Below, in pieces: positions 50,344-61,334 of a stretch of DNA of 64,000 nucleotides (its first letter is position 1; each line of letters opens with the position of its first letter). The stretch is from a virus. The notes below the pieces were generated by a model that ran no database searches, was not told the origin of the DNA, and was given only the letters and a program-made list of their open reading frames with translations. The translations under genes and the position numbers were made by a program. The stretch spans positions 39,537-103,536 of IMG/VR virus record IMGVR_UViG_3300023108_001277, one strand, 5' to 3'.

Positions 50344-53300
50344 ATGGCCGTCGGTCGTATTTCGGGTCCGTTGTTAAAGGCAAATCTGCTCCGTAATGGT
50401 GTGGACTTGGCGTTTGAAACGGATTTATTATATTTGGATGTTAACAATGGTCGCATTGGTATCAAAAAGACCAATCCTTCCTATGAACTAGATGTAAACG
50501 GTACAGTACAAGTCACAGACTGGATTGCAACAAATTCAGCAACAACAGGTAATTTAACTTTTCAAGGAAACACAATTAGTAGTACACTAGGTACTATTGA
50601 ACTTACACCTTCAGGTGGTGATCCTGTAATTTACCATTCAAGAATTCAAGTTGATTCATTAGAAATGAATGACAACACTATCAGTACAATTGATAGTAAT
50701 GCTCCTATCGAACTTGCTCCTAATGGAACAGGTACTATTGAACTATTAGGAAACACAAACGTCACAGGAAACTTATATGCAACTGGCAATATTACTGCTG
50801 GCGGAAATATTAATTTAGGTGATGCTGACACAGACACTGTTAATTTTAAAGCAGATGTTGTTTCAAATATTATTCCAGATGCTGATCAAATTTACACACT
50901 AGGTACTCCTAGCAAACGTTGGAAAACACTAAACTCTAGACAAGCAAATATTGATAATATTCAAATTACAGATTCAACAATTGAAACTATTGACAGTAAT
51001 GCAGATTTAACTATTCGTGCTAACGGAACAGGTAAAGTAAGAATTGAAAACTTGCTTTTAAATGAAGAAGGTCAGACATTATTTGTGACACAAAACGGTG
51101 ACGACGCAGAAGAAGGCACTAGTATTGACAGTGCATTTGCAACAATCAAACACGCTTTGAGTCAAGCAAGTTCAGGTGATATTATTAAAGTTTCTGCAGG
51201 AATTTATACAGAAGAATTTCCACTAGTAGTACCAGCAGGAGTCACAGTAGACGGCGCAGGCTTACGTGCAACTGTTGTTAGTCCAACTGTTGCAACAGAA
51301 GATTTAGATTGTTTTCACTTAAACAGTGCTACAACTATTCAACATTTAGCAATTAAAAATATGAAGTATAACTCGTCAAACGACACAGGTTATGCTTTTA
51401 GTTTTGATCCTGCTGGATCATTAAGTGTTCCATTGCAATCACCATATATAATAAACTGTACAGTATTAAACAAAGGTACTACAACTAGTGCTAGTGATCC
51501 TTATGGTTTTGATAGTGGAGATGCAGGACGTGGTGCAAAAATTGATGGTAGTTTAGTTTCTGCAAGTTCAATTGAAGCGGCAATGTTGTTTAATGATACT
51601 ACTTTCTTTGTACCAAATTCCGTTGGTTTGTATATGACTAATGGTGCAAGATGTGAGTGGTTAAACAGTTTTGTTTATTTTGCTGACAAAGGCATTGTTG
51701 GCGAATCAGGTAGTGCTGGTAGAGGCGGCGACGGAAAAACTATTGTTGATTTATCGGGATACACAGGAACGTTTAATGTCACCGACACAGTCACTTTAAC
51801 ATCAGAAGACGGATCAACAGTACTAGCACAAGGTACTATTGAATCAAAAGAAACAGTTGACGGCAGATTAAGATTAACATTTGATGGTAAAGTTTCAGGT
51901 TGGTCTACAACAACTGATAGAAAAAGTAAAACTATTAACCTAACAGGAAATAGTTCTTTAAGTACTACACAGAAAAAGTTTGGTACAGCAAGTTTATACC
52001 TAGATGGCACAGGTGATTATGCAAGTGTGCCTAGTTCAAATGATTTTGGATTTGGAGAAGGAAACTTTACAGTTGAAGGCTTCTTTAGATTTGACGGAGT
52101 CACAGGAACACAATACTTGTTTGATATGAGAACAGAAGCAAGTGATAATGCAATTAGTGTTTATACTAACGGTGCTAATGTAAGAGTTGCTGTTGCTGGT
52201 AGTGATGTTATTACTGGAACAGATGTACTACTAACAAACACTTGGTACCATATTGCTGTTTCTAGATCAAACGATGGAACAAAATTGTTTGTTAACGGAA
52301 ATCAAGACGGATCAACATATAGTGATACAAACAACTATGGTACAGCAAGAATGTTTGGTATTGGTGGCGACTATAATAACACAAACTTGTTTACAGGATA
52401 TGTAGACGAACTAAGAGTCACTAAAGGTTTACCAAGATATTTGTCAGGTTTTTCAACACCAACAGCAGAGTTTGTTGGAGATAGCACAACAGTATTTTTA
52501 ACACACTTTAATGGTGCAAATGCTAGTACAACAGTCACAGAAGATGTAGCAGTTCAAGTTGATATTTCTTCTTCAAGTGGTGGTAGTGCAACAGGCATTG
52601 AATTTATTGATCTTAAACAATTTGGTGCTGAACTAAGAGCAATTGGTAGTGCAAACGTTTACGGAAATCAAGGTGTTATTGCAGACGGCGACGGTGTTCT
52701 CCTAAGATTGATCAATCATAACTTTGGATACGTAGGCGTTGGAAAGAATTTAGAAAATGATGTTTCTAGAGTAATTCAAGCAAACGAAATTACTGAAACA
52801 AACAACGGTAAAGTATTATTCAGTTCAATTGACCAAAGCGGTGACTTTAGAGTTGGTAATGCATTTACTGTTGACCAAGAAACAGGAAACGTCACATTTG
52901 AAGCAGAAAGTTTTGATATTAGTTCATTATCTGGTTTAACATTTACTGACGGTGGAAATACAACTATTGTAGATCCTAGCAGAGTTGAAACAGGAAATAT
53001 TAGAATTAGTGGTAATCAAATCATTACTACAAGCGGTGACTTAACAATTAATCCAGATGGATCATCAGATGTTGTAATTGACGGAAACTTAGTGATTAAT
53101 GGCGGATTTAATGAAATCCGTGACCAAGATGGTGATACTAAAGTAAACGTTGAAACTACACTTGGTGCAGACAATGATGTTATTACTTTTGATGTTGCAG
53201 GAACAACTATTGCTTATATCGATAGTGATGGTTTACAAACAACATCATTTATTTCAGACGAAGTTAAATTAATTAACAACTCTGTACAAACATTTAGAAA

Positions 53301-54030
53301 CGATACTAATTTAGAAATTTTTGCACACGGCGACGGATATGTAGACTTTAACAGTGATGATGCTATTAAACTTCCTGCAGGTACAACTGCTCAAAGACCG
53401 GGCACACCTGTTAATGGTATGTTTAGATATAACACAAGTTCAAACGTATTTGAATTATATGCAGACGGATTTTGGAATGCAGTTGGTGGTAGTGTAAGTG
53501 GTGTTGTTGACCAAGACTTAGACACTTATATCACAGCAGAATTAACACAAGGTAATGACGACGATACATTTAGATTTTATAATGGCGCGGCAGGACTAAC
53601 AGCAGATTTAAATGCAACACGTTTTAATACTGACACAATTCACGTTAATACACTTAGTACAGAGGCTACAGATGCAGATTTAACTATTGCTCCAAACGGT
53701 ACAGGTAAAGTAGTAATTGGAGATGTAGAGTGGGATCAGGGCACAAATACGATAACTAATGTAGTAAGTGATTCACAGATTAACTTTGCTGGAACAGACG
53801 AAGGATATGTGGATTTTAATGGAACATATGGTCTTAAGTTTCCAGTAGGTGATAACAACAATAGACCAGTGTCTAATCTTGCTGTAGGTTTAACAAGATA
53901 TAACACTCAGCAGAGTAGATTAGAAGTGTGGGATGGTAGTGTATGGGCATCTGTTGTTGGACAACAGGGTGGTATTACATTCCAAGAAGCGGAAGAACTA
54001 TCATTCTTAAACGCATTAATATATGGATAG
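50344..54030 (+). CDS. Large tail-fibre-type protein with beta-helix and LamG-like domains (1228 aa)
   Basis: The N-terminus RISGPLLKANLLRNGVDLAF is followed by repeated shaft units with TIELTPSGGDPVIYHSRIQV and DSNADLTIRANGTGKVRIEN. About residues 245-460 are a parallel beta-helix of the pectate-lyase-like type (DSAFATIKHALSQASSGDII, PLVVPAGVTVDGAGLRATVV). About 550-715 are an inserted concanavalin/LamG-like lectin domain (FGTASLYLDGTGDYASVPSS, WYHIAVSRSNDGTKLFVNGN, YVDELRVTKG). The C-terminal part returns to shaft repeats (FSSIDQSGDFRVGNAF, PVNGMFRYNTSSNVFELYAD). Sugar binding at the host surface is inferred from the LamG-like fold. Confidence 0.8.
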   Translation: MAVGRISGPLLKANLLRNGVDLAFETDLLYLDVNNGRIGIKKTNPSYELDVNGTVQVTDWIATNSATTGNLTFQGNTISSTLGTIELTPSGGDPVIYHSRIQVDSLEMNDNTISTIDSNAPIELAPNGTGTIELLGNTNVTGNLYATGNITAGGNINLGDADTDTVNFKADVVSNIIPDADQIYTLGTPSKRWKTLNSRQANIDNIQITDSTIETIDSNADLTIRANGTGKVRIENLLLNEEGQTLFVTQNGDDAEEGTSIDSAFATIKHALSQASSGDIIKVSAGIYTEEFPLVVPAGVTVDGAGLRATVVSPTVATEDLDCFHLNSATTIQHLAIKNMKYNSSNDTGYAFSFDPAGSLSVPLQSPYIINCTVLNKGTTTSASDPYGFDSGDAGRGAKIDGSLVSASSIEAAMLFNDTTFFVPNSVGLYMTNGARCEWLNSFVYFADKGIVGESGSAGRGGDGKTIVDLSGYTGTFNVTDTVTLTSEDGSTVLAQGTIESKETVDGRLRLTFDGKVSGWSTTTDRKSKTINLTGNSSLSTTQKKFGTASLYLDGTGDYASVPSSNDFGFGEGNFTVEGFFRFDGVTGTQYLFDMRTEASDNAISVYTNGANVRVAVAGSDVITGTDVLLTNTWYHIAVSRSNDGTKLFVNGNQDGSTYSDTNNYGTARMFGIGGDYNNTNLFTGYVDELRVTKGLPRYLSGFSTPTAEFVGDSTTVFLTHFNGANASTTVTEDVAVQVDISSSSGGSATGIEFIDLKQFGAELRAIGSANVYGNQGVIADGDGVLLRLINHNFGYVGVGKNLENDVSRVIQANEITETNNGKVLFSSIDQSGDFRVGNAFTVDQETGNVTFEAESFDISSLSGLTFTDGGNTTIVDPSRVETGNIRISGNQIITTSGDLTINPDGSSDVVIDGNLVINGGFNEIRDQDGDTKVNVETTLGADNDVITFDVAGTTIAYIDSDGLQTTSFISDEVKLINNSVQTFRNDTNLEIFAHGDGYVDFNSDDAIKLPAGTTAQRPGTPVNGMFRYNTSSNVFELYADGFWNAVGGSVSGVVDQDLDTYITAELTQGNDDDTFRFYNGAAGLTADLNATRFNTDTIHVNTLSTEATDADLTIAPNGTGKVVIGDVEWDQGTNTITNVVSDSQINFAGTDEGYVDFNGTYGLKFPVGDNNNRPVSNLAVGLTRYNTQQSRLEVWDGSVWASVVGQQGGITFQEAEELSFLNALIYG

Positions 54031-54039
54031 AGAAAATAG

Positions 54040-54369
54040 ATGGCAACGATATTAAAAAATGCAATTATAAAAGACGTAGGTCAATTACCAATTGATGCGA
54101 TCAATGTTCCTGTTAATAGAAAAGTTGTAATTATGGGCATTTCACTAGCAAATACAAAAGATAGTACAGTGTTAGGAAGTGTTATGGTTAAAGACGCAGG
54201 TAGTGTTGTAGCATATTACGCAAAAGATGTTCCAATACCACCAAACGGATCACTAAGAGCATTAAATGGTAGTGAGAAATTAGTACTAGATGAATATCAT
54301 ACTTTACAAATTTCGTCAAGTTATGCAGATAGCGTTGACGCAGTAATAAGTTATGCGGAACAAACTTAA
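54040..54369 (+). CDS. Small beta-rich virion-type protein (109 aa)
   Basis: ATILKNAIIKDVGQLPIDAI ... VNRKVVIMGISLANTKD ... EKLVLDEYHTLQISSSYADS, with alternating strands over the whole length. It resembles in plan the protein at 49360-49704 and again directly follows a large fibre gene, 9 bases away. Possibly an accessory subunit of that fibre. No family is recognised. Confidence 0.5.
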   Translation: MATILKNAIIKDVGQLPIDAINVPVNRKVVIMGISLANTKDSTVLGSVMVKDAGSVVAYYAKDVPIPPNGSLRALNGSEKLVLDEYHTLQISSSYADSVDAVISYAEQT

Positions 54370-54381
54370 TAGGAGATAACG

Positions 54382-54729
54382 ATGGCAAATTATATCGGCG
54401 GAAATATGGAACAACTAATAGATGGTATGAATACCAGATACTTCTATGGTTTAAGAAAACTAGACGACGGTACAATTTACCTTGCTATTGTTGACCAATT
54501 AAATCCAAATGATCAAATTGAAATTAACGTTCCTGGTAATAGTGCAGAGAACTATAACGATTTTGATATTGGACAAGACTTTTTTGAAGGTAGAGATGTA
54601 AACCACGAAAAGGTTTATAACAACTTAAAATATGAACAATACAGATGGGATTACCAAAAGATTAATTACTACATCAACGAAGATGGAAATTTAGTCGCAA
54701 GAGTAAATCAACCATATGATTACAGTTAA
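54382..54729 (+). CDS. Small tyrosine/asparagine-rich virion-type protein (115 aa)
   Basis: ANYIGGNMEQLIDGMNTRYF ... LDDGTIYLAIVDQLNPND ... FFEGRDVNHEKVYNNLKYEQ, ending NQPYDYS. It is unlike its neighbours in being rich in aromatic residues. It has an AGGAGAT ribosome site and lies 12 bases after the 109-residue gene. I see no domain; a virion role is inferred from its place in the fibre cluster. Confidence 0.5.
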   Translation: MANYIGGNMEQLIDGMNTRYFYGLRKLDDGTIYLAIVDQLNPNDQIEINVPGNSAENYNDFDIGQDFFEGRDVNHEKVYNNLKYEQYRWDYQKINYYINEDGNLVARVNQPYDYS

Positions 54730-54746
54730 ATATAGGTGAGAAATAA

Positions 54747-57700
54747 ATGGCACAGTTTAAACTAGACAGATTTACTTACAAATACAGAGGCGATTGGGCG
54801 CCTGATGTCGCATATGCACTAGATGACATTGTGACAGTTAATGGTAATGTTTACTTCTGTACAGCGGCACACACATCACAAGATGATTTTTATGGCGACT
54901 TTTTATATGACTTTACATATCCAGAGCCATATAGTGCACCAAACGGTGTTGATGACGAATTTAACCTATCTGCAAATGCTGGCGGTCAAAATACAACAGT
55001 AGACGGAACAGGAATTGACTTTACAGTCACACGAAGCGGTAAGAAATATTCTGTGACACTTGTTGCTGGTGGTAGAAACTATGTTGCTAAAGAATATTTT
55101 GTAATTCCAGGCGATCAAGTAGGCGGCGTCCGCGGAGTAAATGATGCAACAGTCACAGTAGCCACAGTTGATAATGCATACGAAGGTGCGTTAGTTGTAC
55201 CTGGTGTAGTTCAAAGTTTAGAAGTTAGCGGTACTCCTGCTACTACTAGATGGGAAATTATGTCTGAAGGATATAGTTGGCAGGGTGCATGGCAAAACAG
55301 TACTTCAGTAAGTTCAATTGATCCTGAAACCGGAAACAATGTTATTACTATTACGCCTAAACTATATTACATAAACGATTTAGTAGAACGAGGCGGCATA
55401 ATTTACCGTTGTACACAAGGACACCAGGCACTAACAGATGCTGATTTTGGTCACGCAAATAACATTAGATTTTGGACAACTCACGTATTTGGATCTCATT
55501 GGTCTGGAGATTGGGTTGGATTTACACCATATCAAGTCGGTGATGTTGTTAGAGCCGGCGGTTCAACTTGGAGATGTACAACTGCACACACTTCAGGAAC
55601 AAATGCCGAAGGACTAGCAGGCGATCAAGGATATTGGGAAAGAATAGTCACAGGTGATGATTGGTTAAACGAATGGGCACCTGCAACAAATTATAAACCA
55701 CAAGACATTGTTCGTTATGGAGGATATGTTTATAGAGCAAATGCTCAACACACTTCAACAAGTAATTTTGAAAACGAAGTAGACGTAGAAGGTTGGTGGG
55801 ATTTAGTTGTTCCTGGTATTGAATACAAAGGTCTCTGGACAGCACCAACAGCACACGTTCAAGGCGGAACACCAAACACAATTAAATGGAAAGTTGGTGA
55901 TATGGTTAGGCATAGTCAAGCAATTTATGTTTGTAATGCTACACATACTGTCACAGGCACTGACGAGGAAACTGATGATCCGTTATTTAGAGACACAGAA
56001 TCTTATTGGAATTTATATGTTGCAGGAATGGCATATGAAGAACAATGGAACGCAGATACAAATTACCAACCCGGTGATATTGTTGAATATGGTGGATATA
56101 CATACTATTGTAAAACGTTCCATACTAATAAAGTTCCTTCAGTAGAAGTAAATGATTGGGAACTTTTAAGTGAATGGTATAATTTTAAAAATGATTGGTC
56201 TGCGGTACAACCTTATAAAGTAGGTGATGTTGTAAGAAATCACGGTTATTTGTACTGGGCAGTTATCGACAACGTTGGTAGTAAACCAGACAGCGGTATT
56301 AAAACAGATGTTAGTATTACATTTGGAACAGCCTTTAATTGGGACGGAGTCACAACACCAAATAAAACTTATACACGTGGCACTACATTAATTTTAGATC
56401 AATCGCATAGTTCAAACGATTCTCATCCAATTTATCCAGCAGATACAACAGACGGATTCTTAAATGTAGCAGATGGTGGTAATGAATTATTTACTGGAGT
56501 GCAAACAACTTATATTTTAGATGACGAAATTGTAGCAAGTTTAGAAGATTATAATTCAGGATTTAATACAGCAACAGTTAGACAAGTTATTGTTAAACTT
56601 GAACCTGATTGTCCAGATGCAATTTATTTTGCAGATTATAATAACACAGGATCAAGTGGTGTTCAAGTAATTTCAGTTAGTGGAACATCTAATTGGGATT
56701 TATTAATGCCTGGTGTTTCTTTTAAAGGACCTTGGAATGATTTTGATGCAGACTCTACACTTAATGCATACGAATTAGGCGACATTGTACTTTGGGCAGG
56801 AACTGCTTATCAGTGTATTAGAAGACATGATGCTAATAGTGCTAATAGTAGACCGGATCAAGATACAAGAAAAACTATTCCAGTATACTGGAAAGTATAC
56901 GTACAAGGTATTAGAACAAACGTACTTGCAAGACCTGGCGATATTAAAACTTACAGTGCAGGATCAAATGAGCGTTTAGAAATTGGTGACCTAGGAACTG
57001 TACTTAAAGGTTTACCACAAACAAATGCAGACTCAAGTTTAGGACAAGGTCCACAATGGGATCTTTTAGGAGATTCTAAAAATAATTTTTATGTAGCACT
57101 TGACGGTGTTGACGAAGCAACACGCGGCGCCACAAAACAAAATCCGTTTAGAACTGTTAAGTATGCACTAGATCACATTGCAGGTGATACAGTAAACAGA
57201 ACACCAGCAACAGTATTTGTTTCAACTGGTGAATTTAAAGAAATATTACCTTTAAAAATTCCTGCTAATGTTGCAGTAGTTGGAGATGAATTAAGATCAA
57301 CTAGAATTGTTCCGGCCGCAGGATACGAAGGAACAGATATGTTCCACGTAAAGAATGGTTGTGGTATTAGAAATTGTACTCTACAAGGCCTTGTAGGAAC
57401 TATGAGTGCTGTTAACGAGTTTGGCACTAAACGTCCAGTAGGAGGACATCCTGCGTTTGTTAGTTTAGATCCAGGAACAGGTCCAAGTGATAGTAATGTG
57501 TGGGTCACATCTAAATCTACTTATGTGCAAAATGTCACAACATTTGGTACTAATTGTGTAGGAATGAAAATTGACGGTGGGTTGCATTTAGGTGGTAATA
57601 AATCTATTGTTGCTAACGACTTTACACAAGTAATAAGTGGCGGTATTGGTATTTGGGTCACTAACGGTGCATTATCAGAACTTGTATCAGTGTTTACATA

Positions 57701-60700
57701 TTATTGTCATATTGGATACTTGTCTGAAGCAGGCGGAAAGATTCGTGCTACAAACGGAAACAACTCATACGGTGATTACGGTTCTGTTGCTGAAGGGTAT
57801 GACTTATTAGAAACACCAATTACAGCAAATGTAAACAACAGAGATAATGACGCAACAGTATCAAACGTATTAACAGATTTAGACAACGAAATTTATTTGT
57901 TTGGTTATGCACACGCTGGACAAAATTATACAAGTGCAGATATTGATGCATTTTCAGGTACTGGTTCTAACTTAGAAGCAGAATTTAAAGAATTTAGAAA
58001 CAAATCACTATCACAAGTTAGAATGCTTGATCCGGGTGATTCATCTACACCTGGTGGTTCAGGATTTAGTATTACTACAGGTCAGTCACAAGGTGGAACA
58101 GGTTCTACACTTTTATTAAGTGCAACTGATACTGTTGAAGATAGTAGTGGTGTTTATGATGGAAAGCGTATTTTTATTACGCAGGGTAAAGGTAAAGGAC
58201 AATACGGTTATATCCAATCATACGATCCGTCAAGTAAAGTTGCATATATTCTAAGAGAAAGTGACGACTTACCAGGTTGGGATCATTGGATTCCAGGGAC
58301 TCCAATTCAAACAAGTCTTGACGATACTGCATTTTATCAAATTGAGCCAAGAGTTGAATTTAGTAAACCTCCGTTTGCAACTGAAAGCATCAATGTTAAC
58401 ACTCCATTAGACTATAAAAAAGTTGTGTTTGGTAATAATAGATACGTTGCTATTGCACAAAGTGAATTTGGTAATTCAGGAACAGATCAGTTTGTTTATT
58501 CTACAAACGGTACTAGTTGGACTGCCGGAAATATGGATGGAAGTAATCTTCCACAATCAACCGGTCGTTGGTCTTGGCAAGATTTAGATTACGGTGGCGG
58601 TAAGTTTGTTGCTGTTGCTAAAGAAGGTATTGTTGCGGTATCAAGCGACGGCGAAAACTGGACAATGTACGAGGTCACTAACGATAGTACAGGAGTTCAA
58701 ACAAGATATATTGCATTTGGTGATAACCCAACAATTGAGCAGACATTTAAAGTCACAGTTTCTGTACCTGGAGACAATCCACTTTATCACTTTGATGGCG
58801 CAGTAAATACTGCTCCAGATATTTCTGTTGTTGAAGGAAATACTTATACGTTTAATCAAAACGATGGCTCAAATAACAACTGCCCAATTTATTTTAGTTC
58901 AACTCCGGAAGGTATTAATGGCGGCGGCGACGAATATACAGAAGGCGTAAAATATTATCTTAATAATAAACAAGTTGCAGATTTAGCGGCTTATGTATCA
59001 GGATTTAATGCGGCGCAAACAAGAAAAGTAGTATGGACAGTACCCAACTCGTTAGTTGGTGTTCCTATGTATTATGTAAACTATAATAGTACAGGATCAG
59101 GTGTACAACCAGATAGTTCGTATGCACTTGTAAGAGTTGATGGGCGTTCAGAATGGTTAGTGACATCAAACGGCTCGCCTGAATATTTCCAAAGTTTAGA
59201 TTATGGCAATACATGGACAGCAGGACAATTACCGTCAGCAGAAAGTTTTGACGGCGGCGTTAGAGGAATGGCATACGGATCCGGCAAGTTTGTTGCAGTA
59301 GCGGGTGACTGGGATTCTTCTAAAATGAGAATTTATACAAAAACACCTGGTAATACTGAATGGGCTGAAAACTTTGTTAGCATGGGAGATATGTCAAATG
59401 TTGAAAGCATGGTTTATGGTAATAACATTTTCCTTGCAACAGAAACAAATAGCGACGATGTATGGATTAATCCAACAGGCGGCCATGGTGCGTGGTATAG
59501 ACAAGAAAATGTTTTACCATCAACAGGCAACTGGTTCTTAGGATACGGCCAAGGTGTATATGTAGCATTTAAACCTAATACGGACGAATTTGCAATTTCA
59601 GAAAATGGAATTTTTTGGGAAGCAAAAACTCTTCCAACTACTGCTAATTGGACCACTTGTGGAATTGGTACTCCTGGAAACTCATGTAAATTTGTATTAA
59701 TGGGAAGTGGTAGTCCTCTACAAGGTTCAGGCGAACAAAATGCTGTTGTAATTCAAGCAGGTAGAAAACCATTTGCTAGAATGTTTGTTAAAAATACAAG
59801 AGCAGGCGAGTTTTGGATTTATGATCCAGGTTCAAACTACGAAAGCGATTTATTGAATGTTAATAATACGTTTGCTGTCACATTTGGTAGAAATGCGGCA
59901 GATACAGCAGATGTTTATTTTATCGACGGAAGCGAAAACCCAACATTAACATTTACTGAAGGTAGAAGATATACTTTTGATTTAAGTGATGAATCACTTA
60001 AAAACTATGGTGGTGCAGTTGTTGACGGTGTAGTTGAAGATAACATTCATCCATTGAATATCTATCAAGATGCGGCTAAAACTATTGTTTGGTCCGATAA
60101 TGTTGTATATCGTTTTGGAACAACAGTTGTAAGCAGAGACGTGTTCCTTAGAGATTTTGCAGATTATGCAAATCGTACAGTTGAAATTGAAATTCAATAT
60201 GATGCACCAAGTGGTCTGTATTATGGTAGCACAGAAGATGCTGGCGCAACAGCAATTACAATTGAAGAAACAGATGCTATGAGTATGACAGTTAGTGATC
60301 CTTTAGCAACTGTTGATCCTTATGTTAAATTAAGAATTGCAAATGGTGTATTACCTCAACCTTCATTTAGAAATAGAGGTACTAAATTTAGAAGTGCAAC
60401 AGCAAGTGTCACAGGCGACGGATATGCTGATGTATATCAAACAGGAAACAAAATTAAGGTCACTGATTTAACTAGAGAACCAGGTCCGGGTGCTAACTTA
60501 TCAATTACAGGTATTGACGGAAAAACATATTTGGTCACAAAAGTCACTGATATTACAGGATCTGAACCAACGTTGTCAGCAACAATACAGATTAGTCCAA
60601 CATTAGGAGTTGACGAGTCACCAGATCATAACACAGCACTAGTAATGCGTGAACAATACAGTCAGGTTCGTTTAACATTCCATGACTTCCTAGATATTGG

Positions 60701-61331
60701 TACTGGTAATAAAAATTCAACTAGATATCCTGTAAGATACTTACAAGGATTTACTGAAGCAGACGAAGATGCTGTAAAACAACAAAACGAAACAGACTTT
60801 AGTGATGGTGGTAGAGTGTTTTACTCGTCCACTGACCAAGATGGAAACTTTAGAGTAGGTGAACTATTTGAAGTTGAGCAGGCATCGGGTATTATTACTA
60901 TTAATGCTGATCAGTTTGATTTATCAGGATTAACAGAATTATCATTAGGTGGTGTGACACTTGGTGGTACGGGTGCAGTAATTAAAGAGTTCTCAATTGA
61001 TCCGCTGTTTGTAGCAAACAGTGATAACGTAGTACCAACACAAAAAGCAATAGCGGCATACGTTAAATCACGTATTACAGGTGGTGGTTCTAGTGTTAAT
61101 GTTAACAAAGTCACTGCTGGTGTTATTACATCAGGTGATAGTGGTCAAGAAATAGATACTACCGACGGTAGTGTTATACAAGCAAAAGCAAAAATATCGT
61201 TTGAAGGCGGTGTAGGCGGTGATATGGCGGCTAGAGCGTTCTTTGCATTTGGTACTGACATTGCTATTTCAGATGATTTTGGAGGACAAGATGAGTCCGG
61301 AGGGAATACGAATGATAACTACGGAGCATAA
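54747..61331 (+). CDS. Giant fibre/adhesin protein with chitin-binding-like repeats, beta-helix and propeller (2194 aa)
   Basis: Residues 1-480 and about 655-700 hold eight copies of a W-x-Y-x-GDVVxxGGxxYxCxxxHT module, close to carbohydrate-binding module family 5/12 (for example WAPATNYKPQDIVRYGGYVY). About 520-650, 1333-1456 and 1709-1841 are three cupredoxin-like beta domains; the first and third keep an early His (SHPIY, IHPLN) but lack Cys-His-Met, so no copper site. About 780-1020 is a pectate-lyase-like beta-helix (NPFRTVKYALDHI, VVGDELRSTRIVP). Propeller-like repeats surround the second cupredoxin (MAYGSGKFVAVAGDWDSSKM, FVYSTNGTSW). The C-terminus (STDQDGNFRVGELFEVEQAS) matches the 1228-residue fibre. 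Binding of surface sugars is inferred. Confidence 0.8.
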   Translation: MAQFKLDRFTYKYRGDWAPDVAYALDDIVTVNGNVYFCTAAHTSQDDFYGDFLYDFTYPEPYSAPNGVDDEFNLSANAGGQNTTVDGTGIDFTVTRSGKKYSVTLVAGGRNYVAKEYFVIPGDQVGGVRGVNDATVTVATVDNAYEGALVVPGVVQSLEVSGTPATTRWEIMSEGYSWQGAWQNSTSVSSIDPETGNNVITITPKLYYINDLVERGGIIYRCTQGHQALTDADFGHANNIRFWTTHVFGSHWSGDWVGFTPYQVGDVVRAGGSTWRCTTAHTSGTNAEGLAGDQGYWERIVTGDDWLNEWAPATNYKPQDIVRYGGYVYRANAQHTSTSNFENEVDVEGWWDLVVPGIEYKGLWTAPTAHVQGGTPNTIKWKVGDMVRHSQAIYVCNATHTVTGTDEETDDPLFRDTESYWNLYVAGMAYEEQWNADTNYQPGDIVEYGGYTYYCKTFHTNKVPSVEVNDWELLSEWYNFKNDWSAVQPYKVGDVVRNHGYLYWAVIDNVGSKPDSGIKTDVSITFGTAFNWDGVTTPNKTYTRGTTLILDQSHSSNDSHPIYPADTTDGFLNVADGGNELFTGVQTTYILDDEIVASLEDYNSGFNTATVRQVIVKLEPDCPDAIYFADYNNTGSSGVQVISVSGTSNWDLLMPGVSFKGPWNDFDADSTLNAYELGDIVLWAGTAYQCIRRHDANSANSRPDQDTRKTIPVYWKVYVQGIRTNVLARPGDIKTYSAGSNERLEIGDLGTVLKGLPQTNADSSLGQGPQWDLLGDSKNNFYVALDGVDEATRGATKQNPFRTVKYALDHIAGDTVNRTPATVFVSTGEFKEILPLKIPANVAVVGDELRSTRIVPAAGYEGTDMFHVKNGCGIRNCTLQGLVGTMSAVNEFGTKRPVGGHPAFVSLDPGTGPSDSNVWVTSKSTYVQNVTTFGTNCVGMKIDGGLHLGGNKSIVANDFTQVISGGIGIWVTNGALSELVSVFTYYCHIGYLSEAGGKIRATNGNNSYGDYGSVAEGYDLLETPITANVNNRDNDATVSNVLTDLDNEIYLFGYAHAGQNYTSADIDAFSGTGSNLEAEFKEFRNKSLSQVRMLDPGDSSTPGGSGFSITTGQSQGGTGSTLLLSATDTVEDSSGVYDGKRIFITQGKGKGQYGYIQSYDPSSKVAYILRESDDLPGWDHWIPGTPIQTSLDDTAFYQIEPRVEFSKPPFATESINVNTPLDYKKVVFGNNRYVAIAQSEFGNSGTDQFVYSTNGTSWTAGNMDGSNLPQSTGRWSWQDLDYGGGKFVAVAKEGIVAVSSDGENWTMYEVTNDSTGVQTRYIAFGDNPTIEQTFKVTVSVPGDNPLYHFDGAVNTAPDISVVEGNTYTFNQNDGSNNNCPIYFSSTPEGINGGGDEYTEGVKYYLNNKQVADLAAYVSGFNAAQTRKVVWTVPNSLVGVPMYYVNYNSTGSGVQPDSSYALVRVDGRSEWLVTSNGSPEYFQSLDYGNTWTAGQLPSAESFDGGVRGMAYGSGKFVAVAGDWDSSKMRIYTKTPGNTEWAENFVSMGDMSNVESMVYGNNIFLATETNSDDVWINPTGGHGAWYRQENVLPSTGNWFLGYGQGVYVAFKPNTDEFAISENGIFWEAKTLPTTANWTTCGIGTPGNSCKFVLMGSGSPLQGSGEQNAVVIQAGRKPFARMFVKNTRAGEFWIYDPGSNYESDLLNVNNTFAVTFGRNAADTADVYFIDGSENPTLTFTEGRRYTFDLSDESLKNYGGAVVDGVVEDNIHPLNIYQDAAKTIVWSDNVVYRFGTTVVSRDVFLRDFADYANRTVEIEIQYDAPSGLYYGSTEDAGATAITIEETDAMSMTVSDPLATVDPYVKLRIANGVLPQPSFRNRGTKFRSATASVTGDGYADVYQTGNKIKVTDLTREPGPGANLSITGIDGKTYLVTKVTDITGSEPTLSATIQISPTLGVDESPDHNTALVMREQYSQVRLTFHDFLDIGTGNKNSTRYPVRYLQGFTEADEDAVKQQNETDFSDGGRVFYSSTDQDGNFRVGELFEVEQASGIITINADQFDLSGLTELSLGGVTLGGTGAVIKEFSIDPLFVANSDNVVPTQKAIAAYVKSRITGGGSSVNVNKVTAGVITSGDSGQEIDTTDGSVIQAKAKISFEGGVGGDMAARAFFAFGTDIAISDDFGGQDESGGNTNDNYGA

Positions 61332-61334
61332 TAT

